Shown one piece after another: positions 1-6,176 of a stretch of DNA of 11,163 bases; the first letter of the stretch is position 1; the number at the start of each line of letters is the position of its first letter. Source of the DNA: Bifidobacteriaceae bacterium (GTDB taxonomy: Bacteria; Actinomycetota; Actinomycetes; Actinomycetales; WQXJ01); contig JAISCU010000015.1 of NCBI GenBank assembly GCA_031265345.1, positions 1-11,163 on the forward strand, given 5' to 3'. A program made the position numbers and the translations under genes. Below the pieces are notes generated by a model. That model did not search any database. It worked only from the letters and a program-made list of their open reading frames with translations, and was not told where the DNA came from.

Positions 1-1
1 C

Positions 2-370
2 GAAGCCGACCTCGACAGCGCCGAGCGCGAAATTGACGCGAACCCCCGCCTGGCGTACCGCGCGATGTACGACGCCGCCCGGATCGCTTTCACAGCCGCG
101 TTGGAGAAGCAGGGACTGCGCGTCATGGGCGGGGAAGGCGGTCACCGAACGGTTTATCGTGCGATCGCCGCGCAGGTCGGCCCCAATGTGACCGACCGTC
201 TGATCCGACCATTCGACCGGATGCGCAACATGCGGAATCAGGTCGAATATGACGCCCTCCGCGTCACTCAGGCCGACGTGGCCGAAGACCTCCCCAAAGC
301 TGCCGCCATGGTCCGGGCAATGCGCGAGTTCGCTTCTCGCGTCGGCCGGTGGGAGCCGCCGGGCGGGTAA
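2..370 (+). CDS. HEPN-like domain protein, C-terminal part (5' end outside window)
   Basis: An open frame enters from the left edge and gives 122 residues up to the TAA at 368-370. The first in-frame Met is at position 65, but coding-like sequence (ADLDSAEREIDANPRLAYRA) continues upstream of it, so the real start is probably outside the window. The sequence is mostly helical. The segment RLAYRAMYDAARIAFTAALE followed later by RMRNMRNQVEYD resembles the four-helix HEPN fold, with the R-N motif in the last helix. Canonical HEPN RNases carry R-N-x3-H; here the motif reads R-N-Q-V-E-Y, with Tyr in the His place, a variant found in many HEPN-like families. HEPN proteins are often RNase toxins or sensors, commonly paired with a nucleotidyltransferase; any partner here would lie off the left edge. 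Family placement is by motif and helix pattern only. Whether it is an active toxin is open. Confidence 0.6.
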   Translation, partial: EADLDSAEREIDANPRLAYRAMYDAARIAFTAALEKQGLRVMGGEGGHRTVYRAIAAQVGPNVTDRLIRPFDRMRNMRNQVEYDALRVTQADVAEDLPKAAAMVRAMREFASRVGRWEPPGG

Positions 371-696
371 CCCGACGGCATCGGCGAGCGTCTGGCCTTC
401 CGCCTTGGTTTGACTTACGCAACCGAGCTCCCGCTCGTGCACGGGCGGATACCGCGTTCCCGCAGGTCAAGCCGACCGGTCTGCCCCAAGGGACGTCCGC
501 TTGCGGGCGCTCGACGCCAATCTGGCCCCGAACTGTGGGGATTTGTTGGCGGCCACGCGGCGCGGAGTGGCGTTCGCCCAGGTCGGATCGGCGTTAAGAC
601 AGCGCCCTGATCCGGAAGGCCTGCACAGCCGGGCCGCGCGAACCGGCGGTGCCTTGGTGGACGGCCGAGCGGCATCGGCGGCCTGTTACGACGGCT
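371..696. other. Gap between convergent genes, no gene seen
   Basis: About 325 bases separate the stop of the HEPN-like gene (+) from the stop of the large membrane protein gene (-). Open frames here on both strands are Arg/Pro/Gly-rich, resemble no family I know and look like products of high GC. A weak 5-bp stem (GCCGA 664-668 with TCGGC 675-679) lies just past the end of the - strand gene, without a T-run. I see no convincing terminator, RNA gene or repeat. Confidence 0.5.
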
Positions 697-2601
697 TCAT
701 TTGGGGCTGCGGTACAACTCCCAGAGAGTGCCCGAGGCGTTTATCTCGAAGCGGTAGTTCGCCTCGGCGTTGGAACAGGAGAGGCTGTGGACCAGCACCG
801 GCCCGTCGGGGTCGGCGTAAGCGTCCATGGAGGCGCCCCAGAGAATCGCGGAAGGGTCGGCCTCGAGTCCGTCGCACAAATCGCCCATCCCGGCGATCAG
901 CGATGGGTCCAGCGCGCCGAAGGAGAACGGCGCCTCGTGAGCCGCCGCCGGGACGCGCTCCGTTTCGGCCTGGCGTAGGATGCGGTCATCCTCGTACGCG
1001 ATGAAGGCGTAGTCCCAGTCCCCCTCGCGGAACTGGACGGTGTCGCAGGCCGAGCCTTGGCCCACGCCCACGTCCCGATCCATGCGGCAACGGCTGAAGC
1101 GGATCAAGTTCTCCGAGACGCCCCGGTACTGGGGCGGCAACGTGGCCAGCGAGGCCGTCAGAACGGTGAGGAAGCGCTCCCCCTTGGCGGCGGCGCCCGG
1201 CGGAACCAGTTTGCCGACCCATTCATTTGGGCTCCCGGCCGGGTCTAGTTCCTCCTGGCCGACCGCCGCCGCGCCGCGCTGGTCGCGGAAGTATTGGTCA
1301 GCGCTGGCCGGGGCCTCTCCCGGATCGGTCGACTCCGCCACGGTCGGCACCCCCGCTTGTCCCGTGGGCGGTGCGGACTCCACAGACTCCGGCCGGACGG
1401 ACAGGTCGAACCTCTCGGGCCAGCCGTTCGGGGACGCCAAGGCCCCCAAAGCGGTGCCCGATGCCGCTCCCACGGCTACCAGCACCGCCATCGCCGCGAG
1501 TCGAACGGGTATGAGCGCCGGGCCACGCAGCGAACGGCGCCGCAAGTGGGACGCCAGGCCCAGCGACGCGCCCGCCACCAACGGCGCCGCTGCGCCGAAG
1601 ACGACCGCCCAATCGTCCAGTCCCTCCCTCAGCGCGATGATCAACGCCATGGCCAGGCCCAAGGCAAGTCCGAGGCCTGACCAGCGCGCGAATCCGGCGG
1701 TCGGCCAGAACCATCGGTTCGCGAGCGGTAGCCGATGGCCGGGCGGGGGACGGCGCGACCCCGCCAGATGATCGAGCGGCGCGGCCAGGCCGACCGGGTT
1801 CGACGCGGCGTCACCGACGATCCCGATGGTGCTGCCGCTCGCCCAGGTGTCGGAGGCGTTCAAGGTGCTGGCCGAGCTGGGCCGTCTATCAGCGATGTGC
1901 TGGAGGGCGCTCGCCGCGCGCCAAGGGTCGTCCAACCTGGGCGAGTCGATTATGAGGTACCCGGCCTCAGCATCGGCCAAGTCCAGCCGCAGGGCTGGCG
2001 CGGTCCCGCCTATCCGGTAGGTCTTGGAGAGTTCGACCTCAGTTGGCGTCAGCGAATCGAACCCTCGGAATGTGCCGACGAGCCCTACCATGAATCGAGA
2101 CACGTCCGCCCACTCGATCGCGCGCGATCTGCGCAACGGGTTGATCTGCCAGAGCTCCACGCCTTGAGGCCCGATGCTGGCATAGCCGGGGCCGCGAAAG
2201 AGAATCACGGCACCGGGCCTGAGCTCCGACAATCGGCGTTCGACCGCTTGCGCCGGGCATTTGGCGGACACCAGATACGCCGCAGCGCAGGCGGACACCA
2301 CGCCCGCGACGAACGCCCATCCAGCGGACCAACCCCGTTCGACGGCGCCCCACATGAAGGCCGGCCCCACGGCGGCCACGACCAGTCCCCACACCCATGC
2401 CACAGCGCTCCGAGCTTTGGGAGGGCCAATTCCGCGCCGACTGATCCTGCCCGCTTCGCTACCGTCAAGCGTCATGGTCGCCGCGCTCGCCGCACCATGA
2501 CGCCGTCCCTCAATGTCGAAAAGGCCCGTGCCGCCGGCGCCCGCGGGCTGATCACCAGCGGTCCGACCGGCGCCAGCCGGAGGAGGAACGACGTGGGCCA
2601 C
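697..2601 (-). CDS. Five-helix membrane protein with large C-terminal extracytoplasmic domain, unknown function
   Basis: This long frame gives 634 residues from a GTG at 2601. I do not recognise the family. Hydrophobic segments lie near residues 66-84, 93-112, 308-325, 332-352 and 365-388. Between helices 2 and 3 is a roughly 190-residue soluble part; its piece at about 128-175 (GPQGVELWQINPLRRSRAIEWADVSRF) has the strand-turn-strand-Trp pattern of bacterial PH-like domains, which is a tentative reading. With five helices and Arg-rich N-terminal flanks the last about 245 residues should be outside the cell. They contain four Cys (505, 519, 576, 609), which could form disulfides, after a Pro/Ser/Glu-rich linker (about 400-435). 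The first 42 residues are low-complexity Gly/Ala/Pro, and an ATG at 2475 could be the start instead (592 residues). Neither start has a good ribosome site, but a TAGCAT at 2613-2608 lies 6 bases before the GTG, which favours it as a leaderless start. It is 133 bases downstream of the DUF3791 gene on the same strand. Confidence 0.7.
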   Translation of the reverse strand: MAHVVPPPAGAGRTAGDQPAGAGGTGLFDIEGRRHGAASAATMTLDGSEAGRISRRGIGPPKARSAVAWVWGLVVAAVGPAFMWGAVERGWSAGWAFVAGVVSACAAAYLVSAKCPAQAVERRLSELRPGAVILFRGPGYASIGPQGVELWQINPLRRSRAIEWADVSRFMVGLVGTFRGFDSLTPTEVELSKTYRIGGTAPALRLDLADAEAGYLIIDSPRLDDPWRAASALQHIADRRPSSASTLNASDTWASGSTIGIVGDAASNPVGLAAPLDHLAGSRRPPPGHRLPLANRWFWPTAGFARWSGLGLALGLAMALIIALREGLDDWAVVFGAAAPLVAGASLGLASHLRRRSLRGPALIPVRLAAMAVLVAVGAASGTALGALASPNGWPERFDLSVRPESVESAPPTGQAGVPTVAESTDPGEAPASADQYFRDQRGAAAVGQEELDPAGSPNEWVGKLVPPGAAAKGERFLTVLTASLATLPPQYRGVSENLIRFSRCRMDRDVGVGQGSACDTVQFREGDWDYAFIAYEDDRILRQAETERVPAAAHEAPFSFGALDPSLIAGMGDLCDGLEADPSAILWGASMDAYADPDGPVLVHSLSCSNAEANYRFEINASGTLWELYRSPK

Positions 2602-2607
2602 CCCTAG

Positions 2608-2613
2608 ATGCTA
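2608..2613 (-). promoter_or_regulatory. Possible -10 element for a leaderless start of the membrane protein gene
   Basis: Read on the - strand, TAGCAT matches TANNNT and is followed by six bases and then the GTG at 2601, so transcription could begin at the start codon itself. No recognisable -35 is present at 17-18 bases, so support is moderate at best. Confidence 0.35.
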
Positions 2614-2714
2614 ATGGCCGCCCCGGCACTCGGACTTCGCGGGCTTCCGGGGACAGTTCCAAGCGCGACGCCGTCCCCAGAACGCGTCTTGGTCCGAATC
2701 CGCGCCGCACAGGC

Positions 2715-2734
2715 CCAGAGGAACGGTTCTCTGG
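2715..2734 (-). terminator. Hairpin directly after the DUF3791 stop codon
   Basis: CCAGAG (2715-2720) pairs with CTCTGG, and GAA pairs with TTC inside it, giving an 8-bp stem with one bulged base and a CGG loop. It abuts the stop codon of the DUF3791 gene. There is no T-run on the downstream side, so it would be a weak or factor-assisted terminator, or simply an mRNA 3' end structure. Confidence 0.35.
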
Positions 2735-2935
2735 TCAGGCGTGCGCTTCGATGAACTTGTCGATCTGGTCGGTGGTGTACTCGGGCCCGGTCGTGTGAAG
2801 AGCGTCATAGCTGTCCCAGAGGTAGTCCCAAGCACCCGTGCGACGAAAGAGCTCGAAGACCTCCCGTCCCGACAGCTCCTTGGCACCTTTGTAAGTCTCG
2901 ACGCAATAGGCCAAGAAACGGAGCTCCTCCGTCAT
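2735..2935 (-). CDS. DUF3791 family small protein
   Basis: 66 residues, starting at an ATG that overlaps the stop of the upstream gene (ATGA at 2935-2932). The sequence has the DUF3791 layout: an N-terminal helix FLAYCVETYKG, the LSGREVFELFRRTGAWDYL core, and the C-terminal block SYDALHTTGPEYTTDQIDKFI. The length fits the family, which is about 65-75 residues, and the protein is soluble and acidic. DUF3791 genes are typically found next to DUF3990 genes, and a DUF3990 remnant does lie two genes upstream here. Its biochemical role is unknown; an antidote or accessory role for an ADP-ribosyltransferase-like partner is an inference from that pairing. The reading frame is intact even though the DUF3990 gene is broken. 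Confidence 0.85.
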   Translation of the reverse strand: MTEELRFLAYCVETYKGAKELSGREVFELFRRTGAWDYLWDSYDALHTTGPEYTTDQIDKFIEAHA

Positions 2936-3180
2936 CCCGTCTCACCCGGCCAGACGATCTCCCCCGTGTCCAGTTCCTGCTCCAAGAGATCGGTCAACGC
3001 GAGCGGGCTGAGGTGCCAGGCTTTGCTCTCCTCGTCCTCCAAGGCTTGATACAGGCGCGAGGTGTATAGGGCGGCGGCGGCTTGCTCGATGGTGAGCGAG
3101 CGCTCCTGGGCGAGCCGCTCGATGATCTGGGGGGTCATCATGGCGAGAAGCGAGCGAAAGGCTTCTTGGGTGACGGTCAT
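2932..3180 (-). CDS. Small hypothetical protein of the DUF3990/DUF3791 module
   Basis: 82 residues from an ATG at 3180 that overlaps the stop of the DUF3990 remnant (ATGA at 3180-3177); its own stop overlaps the DUF3791 start in the same way, so translation of all three is probably coupled. The protein is helical and acidic. The N-terminal part (MMTPQIIERLAQERSLTIEQ) looks like a helix pair and the later YTSRLYQALEDEESKAWHLS followed by LALTDLLEQELDTG is its most distinctive region. I recall small proteins of this type in the middle of DUF3990/DUF3791 modules, but I cannot name a family. No catalytic motif, signal peptide or membrane segment is visible. It is intact. Confidence 0.75.
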   Translation of the reverse strand: MTVTQEAFRSLLAMMTPQIIERLAQERSLTIEQAAAALYTSRLYQALEDEESKAWHLSPLALTDLLEQELDTGEIVWPGETG

Positions 3181-3546
3181 CTCGGCCCCAATTCCGTGGC
3201 TCCAACGAACGTCAGCCAGGCCAGGCCCGCACCGCTCGTGAACACGAACTGATCATAGAGCCGCCTCACCTGAAGCGCCACCAGGGTCCGGTCTCGGTTC
3301 AGGATTCCAGCTTGGTGTGCTTGAAGGGTGGTGAACACGTCATCGTTGGCGCCTGGTCCTGGTCGAACTCGTACTCGCTGACTGAAGGAGCCCCGCGCCC
3401 GACCGCCGCGCCACGCTCCGGGCGAACGACTCAGCCTGCCCGGGGTTCGATGTGGTGTAGAAGCCGGGCCCGAAGTCCAGCCCTCGCGTTTGGTCGATGA
3501 GACGTGGACGGGCCACCGCCAGGTCGCTCCCGTGAAATAGTCTCAT
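3177..3546 (-). pseudogene. DUF3990 (ADP-ribosyltransferase-like) gene, frameshifted and internally deleted
   Basis: The start is an ATG at 3546 with GAGG five bases upstream. It encodes MRLFHGSDL, then LDFGPGFYTTSNPGQAESFA, the N-terminal DUF3990 signature, with the His of the FHGS motif (residue 5) and the Tyr of GFYTT (residue 30) that are characteristic of ART-fold enzymes. After residue 52, at a run of four G (3391-3394), the homology moves to the next frame (APSVSEYEFDQDQA). Near 3348-3354 it moves again, to NDDVFTTLQAHQAGIL and later LYDQFVF and LAWLTF, the C-terminal DUF3990 signature, ending at a TGA at 3179-3177. The middle that normally links the YEFD strand to the ND-V block, some 40 or more residues in intact members, is missing. 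In its own frame the product stops at 3340 after 68 residues. A single missing G could be a sequencing error, but the second shift and the lost middle make true decay more likely. Confidence 0.8.
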
Positions 3547-3746
3547 CAAACCTCGATGACCGCCGACGGTCCCTTCATCCGATTGGTTGCACAAAGCCTA
3601 CAGCCCCGCCCCACAGATGTTCCCGACCAGGCGAACTGCCGATCGTGCTGCTTCGCGCGCCCCTGGGATCGAGAGACGCTGCCGAGCGGTCTGGTCCAAG
3701 CGCGATAAGAAGCGCCGCGCGGTTCCGCCTGCCCGGACCCGAACCA

Positions 3747-3769
3747 GAACAGGGGCCAGGCCCCTGTTC
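3747..3769. repeat. 23-base perfect palindrome
   Basis: Arms of 11 bases (GAACAGGGGCC, 3747-3757, and its exact reverse complement, 3759-3769) flank a single central A. In RNA the central bases would form the loop, leaving a stem of about 10 bp. No T-run follows on either strand. It could be a protein-binding site or a terminator-like structure; it lies 92 bases before the purU -35 box. Confidence 0.7.
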
Positions 3770-3860
3770 CGCGAGGCGCGGACCCGGCCCGAAGGCGGAC
3801 GACGGGCGGAAACGAGAGACGGGCAGGCGGCATCGTGCAGCGGGTTGAAGCGGCGCAAAC

Positions 3861-3889
3861 TCAACACAAACCGCCGAGCCGAGTAGCCT
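3861..3889 (+). promoter_or_regulatory. Likely purU promoter, leaderless layout
   Basis: TCAACA (3861-3866, four of six matches to TTGACA) and TAGCCT (3884-3889, TANNNT) are 17 bases apart. The GTG at 3898 begins eight bases after the -10 box, so the transcript may start at the initiation codon. This decides the purU start in favour of 3898 over the ATG at 3835. Confidence 0.5.
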
Positions 3890-3897
3890 TGGGAGCC

Positions 3898-4788
3898 GTG
3901 CCAAACGCAGAACACGCCGAATCCGACGAAGAGCAAAACCAACCGAGCGCCCACTGGGTGCTGACCCTGTCCTGCCCGGACGGTCCGGGCATTGTCCACG
4001 CGGTGTCCGGCGCGCTGGCGGCGATCGGCGGCAATATCACGGAGTCGCAGCAGTATGGCGACCCGGAGTCGGGCCGGTTCTTCATGAGGGTGCAGGCCCA
4101 GGCCCCGGCCGATCGCAGGGTGCTCGACGCGGTCGTCCTGCCGGTCGCCGAGCGTTTCGACATGACCTGGCAGCTGGACACGGTGGGGCGCCCCGTGCGC
4201 ACCATCATGATGGTGTCGAAGGCCGCGCATTGCCTGATCGACCTGCTCTACCGCCGCCAATCCGAACGCCTGCCGGTGGAGATCGTGGCGGTGGTCTCCA
4301 ACCACCTCGACCTTCAGCCCGTGGCCGAGTTCTACGGCGTGCCGTTCCATCACATCCCCGTCACGGCCCAAACCAAAGCCGAGGCCGAAGCCCGCCTGAA
4401 GGACCTTGTGGTGGAGCTGGACGTGGAGCTGGTCGTGCTGGCCCGCTACATGCAGATCCTGAGCGACGACCTCTGCGATTTCCTTGCCGGGAGGGCCATC
4501 AACATCCACCATTCGTTCCTGCCCTCGTTCAAGGGCGCGCGCCCCTACGCCCAGGCGCACGCGCGCGGCGTCAAGCTGATCGGCGCCACGGCGCATTACG
4601 TGACCGCCGCGCTGGACGAGGGGCCGATCATCGAGCAGGACGTCGAGCGGGTGGACCATTCGGTGCGAGTTGAAGACCTGGCTCACCTCGGTGAGGACGT
4701 GGAACGCAGGGCTCTGGCGCGCGCGGTGCGATGGCACGCCGAGCGCCGCGTGCTGGTGAACGGCTCGCGGACGGTGGTTTTCCGGTAG
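3898..4788 (+). CDS. purU: Formyltetrahydrofolate deformylase
   Basis: PurU hydrolyses 10-formyl-tetrahydrofolate to formate and tetrahydrofolate in the cytoplasm, balancing one-carbon pools and supplying formate for PurT-type purine synthesis. From the GTG at 3898 the protein has 296 residues, the normal family length. An N-terminal ACT domain (about 20-96, beginning WVLTLSCPDGPGIVHAVSG) senses regulatory ligands. The formyltransferase-fold domain (about 100-280) carries the catalytic Asn-x-His of AINIHHSFLPSF (Asn202, His204) and the Asp of LDEGPIIEQ (Asp240). The ACT domain separates it from PurN, which shares the catalytic domain only. An in-frame ATG at 3835 would add 21 residues of unconserved sequence upstream of the predicted promoter, so I prefer the GTG. 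It seems to be transcribed alone: the next gene has its own promoter 30 bases after the stop. A frame of about 450 codons opposite this gene is a shadow. Confidence 0.95.
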   Translation: MPNAEHAESDEEQNQPSAHWVLTLSCPDGPGIVHAVSGALAAIGGNITESQQYGDPESGRFFMRVQAQAPADRRVLDAVVLPVAERFDMTWQLDTVGRPVRTIMMVSKAAHCLIDLLYRRQSERLPVEIVAVVSNHLDLQPVAEFYGVPFHHIPVTAQTKAEAEARLKDLVVELDVELVVLARYMQILSDDLCDFLAGRAINIHHSFLPSFKGARPYAQAHARGVKLIGATAHYVTAALDEGPIIEQDVERVDHSVRVEDLAHLGEDVERRALARAVRWHAERRVLVNGSRTVVFR

Positions 4789-4818
4789 TCGCCAGTAGCG
4801 TAAGGACCCGATAGGCAC

Positions 4819-4847
4819 AAGACAGCCGCCTTCAAGTCTTTTATGAT
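4819..4847 (+). promoter_or_regulatory. Likely promoter of the ROK regulator gene, leaderless layout
   Basis: AAGACA (4819-4824) and TATGAT (4842-4847, five of six to consensus) are 17 bases apart. The ATG at 4855 begins after seven more bases, which fits a leaderless transcript. Two earlier in-frame ATGs (4843, 4846) overlap the -10 box and are therefore unlikely starts. Confidence 0.55.
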
Positions 4848-4854
4848 GAGACGC

Positions 4855-6033
4855 ATGGCTGCCAACGGCCCCGGCTCCCCCAGCGCGCTTCGCCAAGCCA
4901 ACCTCGAGCGCGTCTTGGCCGTGATCGCCGCCGCCGGGCCGGGCACCACCCAAGCCGAGATCGCCCGCCGCTCCGGCCTCTCAGCCGCCTCCGTCACGAA
5001 CTTGGTGCGCCGCTTGGAGAAGACCGGACAGGTCACGGTCGCCTCGGAACTACGAGCAGGCCGCCGATGCCGCGTGGTCGGCCTGGTGCGCCCGGACGGG
5101 TTCGTCTTCGGCTTGGATCTGGGCCGCACGCACATCCGGGGCGGCGTGGCCACCACCGGTCACCGCTTGGTGGTGGAGCAGTACCGGCCCATGACTCCGG
5201 GCACTTCGGCGACCGAGGGGCTGAAGGAGTGCGCCGCGCTGATGGATCAGGTGCTGTCCCGCGCCTCGCTGGCCAAAGGCGACATCAAAGCGGTCGTGGC
5301 GGGCGTGCCCGGCCCGCTCGATTCGGCCACCGGAGAGATCGGCGCGGGCGCGATCCTGCCAGAGTGGACAGGGATCAATCTGGCGGAGCACTTCACAGAC
5401 GCGTTGGGCCTGCCGGTGGTGGTTGCCAACGACGCCAATCTGGGCGCGTTGGGCGAATTCACTTGGGCCACCGACCTGGAGCGGAAGTCTCCGCAAGTCT
5501 ATGTGCGCCTCTCGACCGGGATCGGCTGCGGCATCTTGATCGATGGCACCCGGCTCTGGCGGGGCGCTGCCGGCACGGCCGGTGAGCTGGGTCACATCAG
5601 CCTGGACCTGTCCGGACGCCTTTGCCGCTGCGGCAACCGGGGGTGCCTCGAGACGACGGCTTCGACGCCGGTGCTGTTGGAGAATCTGGGCGAGGCGCTG
5701 GAACGGCCGGTGACGCTGCCGCAGTGGCTGGCGATGGCGGCGCGAGGGGAGAGCGCCTCGGTCCGGCTGCTGCAGGACATGGGCTCCAATGTGGGCGCGG
5801 CCATCGCCGCGCTGGTCAACTTGATCAGCCCCGCCGTGGTGGTGATCGGCGGCCCCATCACCGCCGCCGGTGATCTGCTGGTCCAACCTATCCGGGAGGC
5901 CATCGTCCGCCGCGCGATGCCCGCGCCGGGCGCCGCAGTCGAGGTGCGCCTGCCGCGGCATCCGGGGAGGTCGGAGCTGTACGGGGCTTTGGCGCTGGCC
6001 GCAAGCGGCGTGCGGGCTGATTTCACCAGTTGA
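4855..6033 (+). CDS. ROK family transcriptional repressor for carbohydrate uptake
   Basis: 392 residues from the ATG at 4855, chosen from the promoter layout. An N-terminal winged helix-turn-helix (about 16-65, with TTQAEIARRSGLSAASVTNL as its core) precedes a complete ROK sugar-kinase-like domain. This has the nucleotide-binding FGLDLGRT (about 86-92), ANDANLGALGEF with the kinase-type catalytic Asp193, GELGH with a zinc-ligand His247, and the ROK zinc motif CRCGNRGC (Cys257, 259, 264). All kinase-type residues are kept, although members with an HTH usually act as sugar-responsive repressors like NagC, Mlc or XylR rather than as kinases. It is followed at once by a sugar ABC transporter operon with a dyad in between, so it most likely represses that operon and perhaps itself. 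The inducing sugar cannot be read from sequence. Confidence 0.9.
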   Translation: MAANGPGSPSALRQANLERVLAVIAAAGPGTTQAEIARRSGLSAASVTNLVRRLEKTGQVTVASELRAGRRCRVVGLVRPDGFVFGLDLGRTHIRGGVATTGHRLVVEQYRPMTPGTSATEGLKECAALMDQVLSRASLAKGDIKAVVAGVPGPLDSATGEIGAGAILPEWTGINLAEHFTDALGLPVVVANDANLGALGEFTWATDLERKSPQVYVRLSTGIGCGILIDGTRLWRGAAGTAGELGHISLDLSGRLCRCGNRGCLETTASTPVLLENLGEALERPVTLPQWLAMAARGESASVRLLQDMGSNVGAAIAALVNLISPAVVVIGGPITAAGDLLVQPIREAIVRRAMPAPGAAVEVRLPRHPGRSELYGALALAASGVRADFTS

Positions 6034-6052
6034 ACGGTAAGTAACAATTTGG

Positions 6053-6073
6053 AGTAGTTTTGCGTTTACTACT
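6053..6073. promoter_or_regulatory. Candidate ROK operator
   Basis: AGTAGT (6053-6058) and ACTACT (6068-6073) form a perfect 6-base inverted repeat around TTTGCGTTT. The AT-rich arms and the central GCG recall operators of NagC/Mlc-type ROK repressors. It lies 20 bases after the ROK stop and about 100 before the binding-protein start, in DNA clearly richer in A and T than its surroundings. Confidence 0.5.
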
Positions 6074-6119
6074 TGCAACCGGGCCCCGCTTCGCGGACAG
6101 TTGAACCATGGCGCAAGCC

Positions 6120-6135
6120 TGTGACAAACGTCACT
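6120..6135. promoter_or_regulatory. CRP/GlxR-like binding site
   Basis: TGTGACAAACGTCACT fits the CRP-family consensus TGTGA-N6-TCACA with one mismatch at the last base. It lies 42 bases before the binding-protein start. In Actinomycetota such sites are bound by GlxR/Crp-type cAMP-responsive regulators at carbon-uptake genes. I could not fix the promoter: possible -10 sequences such as TATGCA (6146-6151) would put the site over the -35 region. Confidence 0.5.
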
Positions 6136-6176
6136 CTGCTCGATTTATGCAACGACGCGGAAGGAAAGAACTCTAA

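Larger units (their letters stand above)
3547..3897. other. Divergent intergenic region before purU
   Basis: About 350 bases lie between the start of the broken DUF3990 gene (-) and the purU start (+). I see no gene. It holds a 23-base perfect palindrome (3747-3769), one copy of a 14-base motif also present near 10142 (3826-3839) and the purU promoter (3861-3889). Frames crossing it are Arg/Pro-rich without recognisable domains. The purU frame is open back to an ATG at 3835, which lies upstream of the predicted promoter. Confidence 0.5.

Noticed and set aside
1735..2607. 290-codon + strand frame over the large membrane protein gene
   Set aside because: The opposite strand gives clear membrane helices and a plausible domain order; this frame gives Arg/Pro/Gly-rich sequence without hydrophobic segments.
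3547..3897. Riboswitch or T-box before purU
   Set aside because: Apart from the palindrome I found no conserved aptamer-like element, and the predicted leaderless start leaves no leader RNA.
3598..4953. 451-codon open frame on the - strand opposite purU
   Set aside because: His/Gly/Arg/Val-rich composition with no domain; it is the antisense shadow of a confidently identified purU.
6028..6106. AGTTGAAC repeated at 6028-6035 and 6099-6106 as a possible direct-repeat operator
   Set aside because: Only eight bases, one copy lies inside the end of the ROK coding sequence, and there is no symmetry; chance is sufficient.
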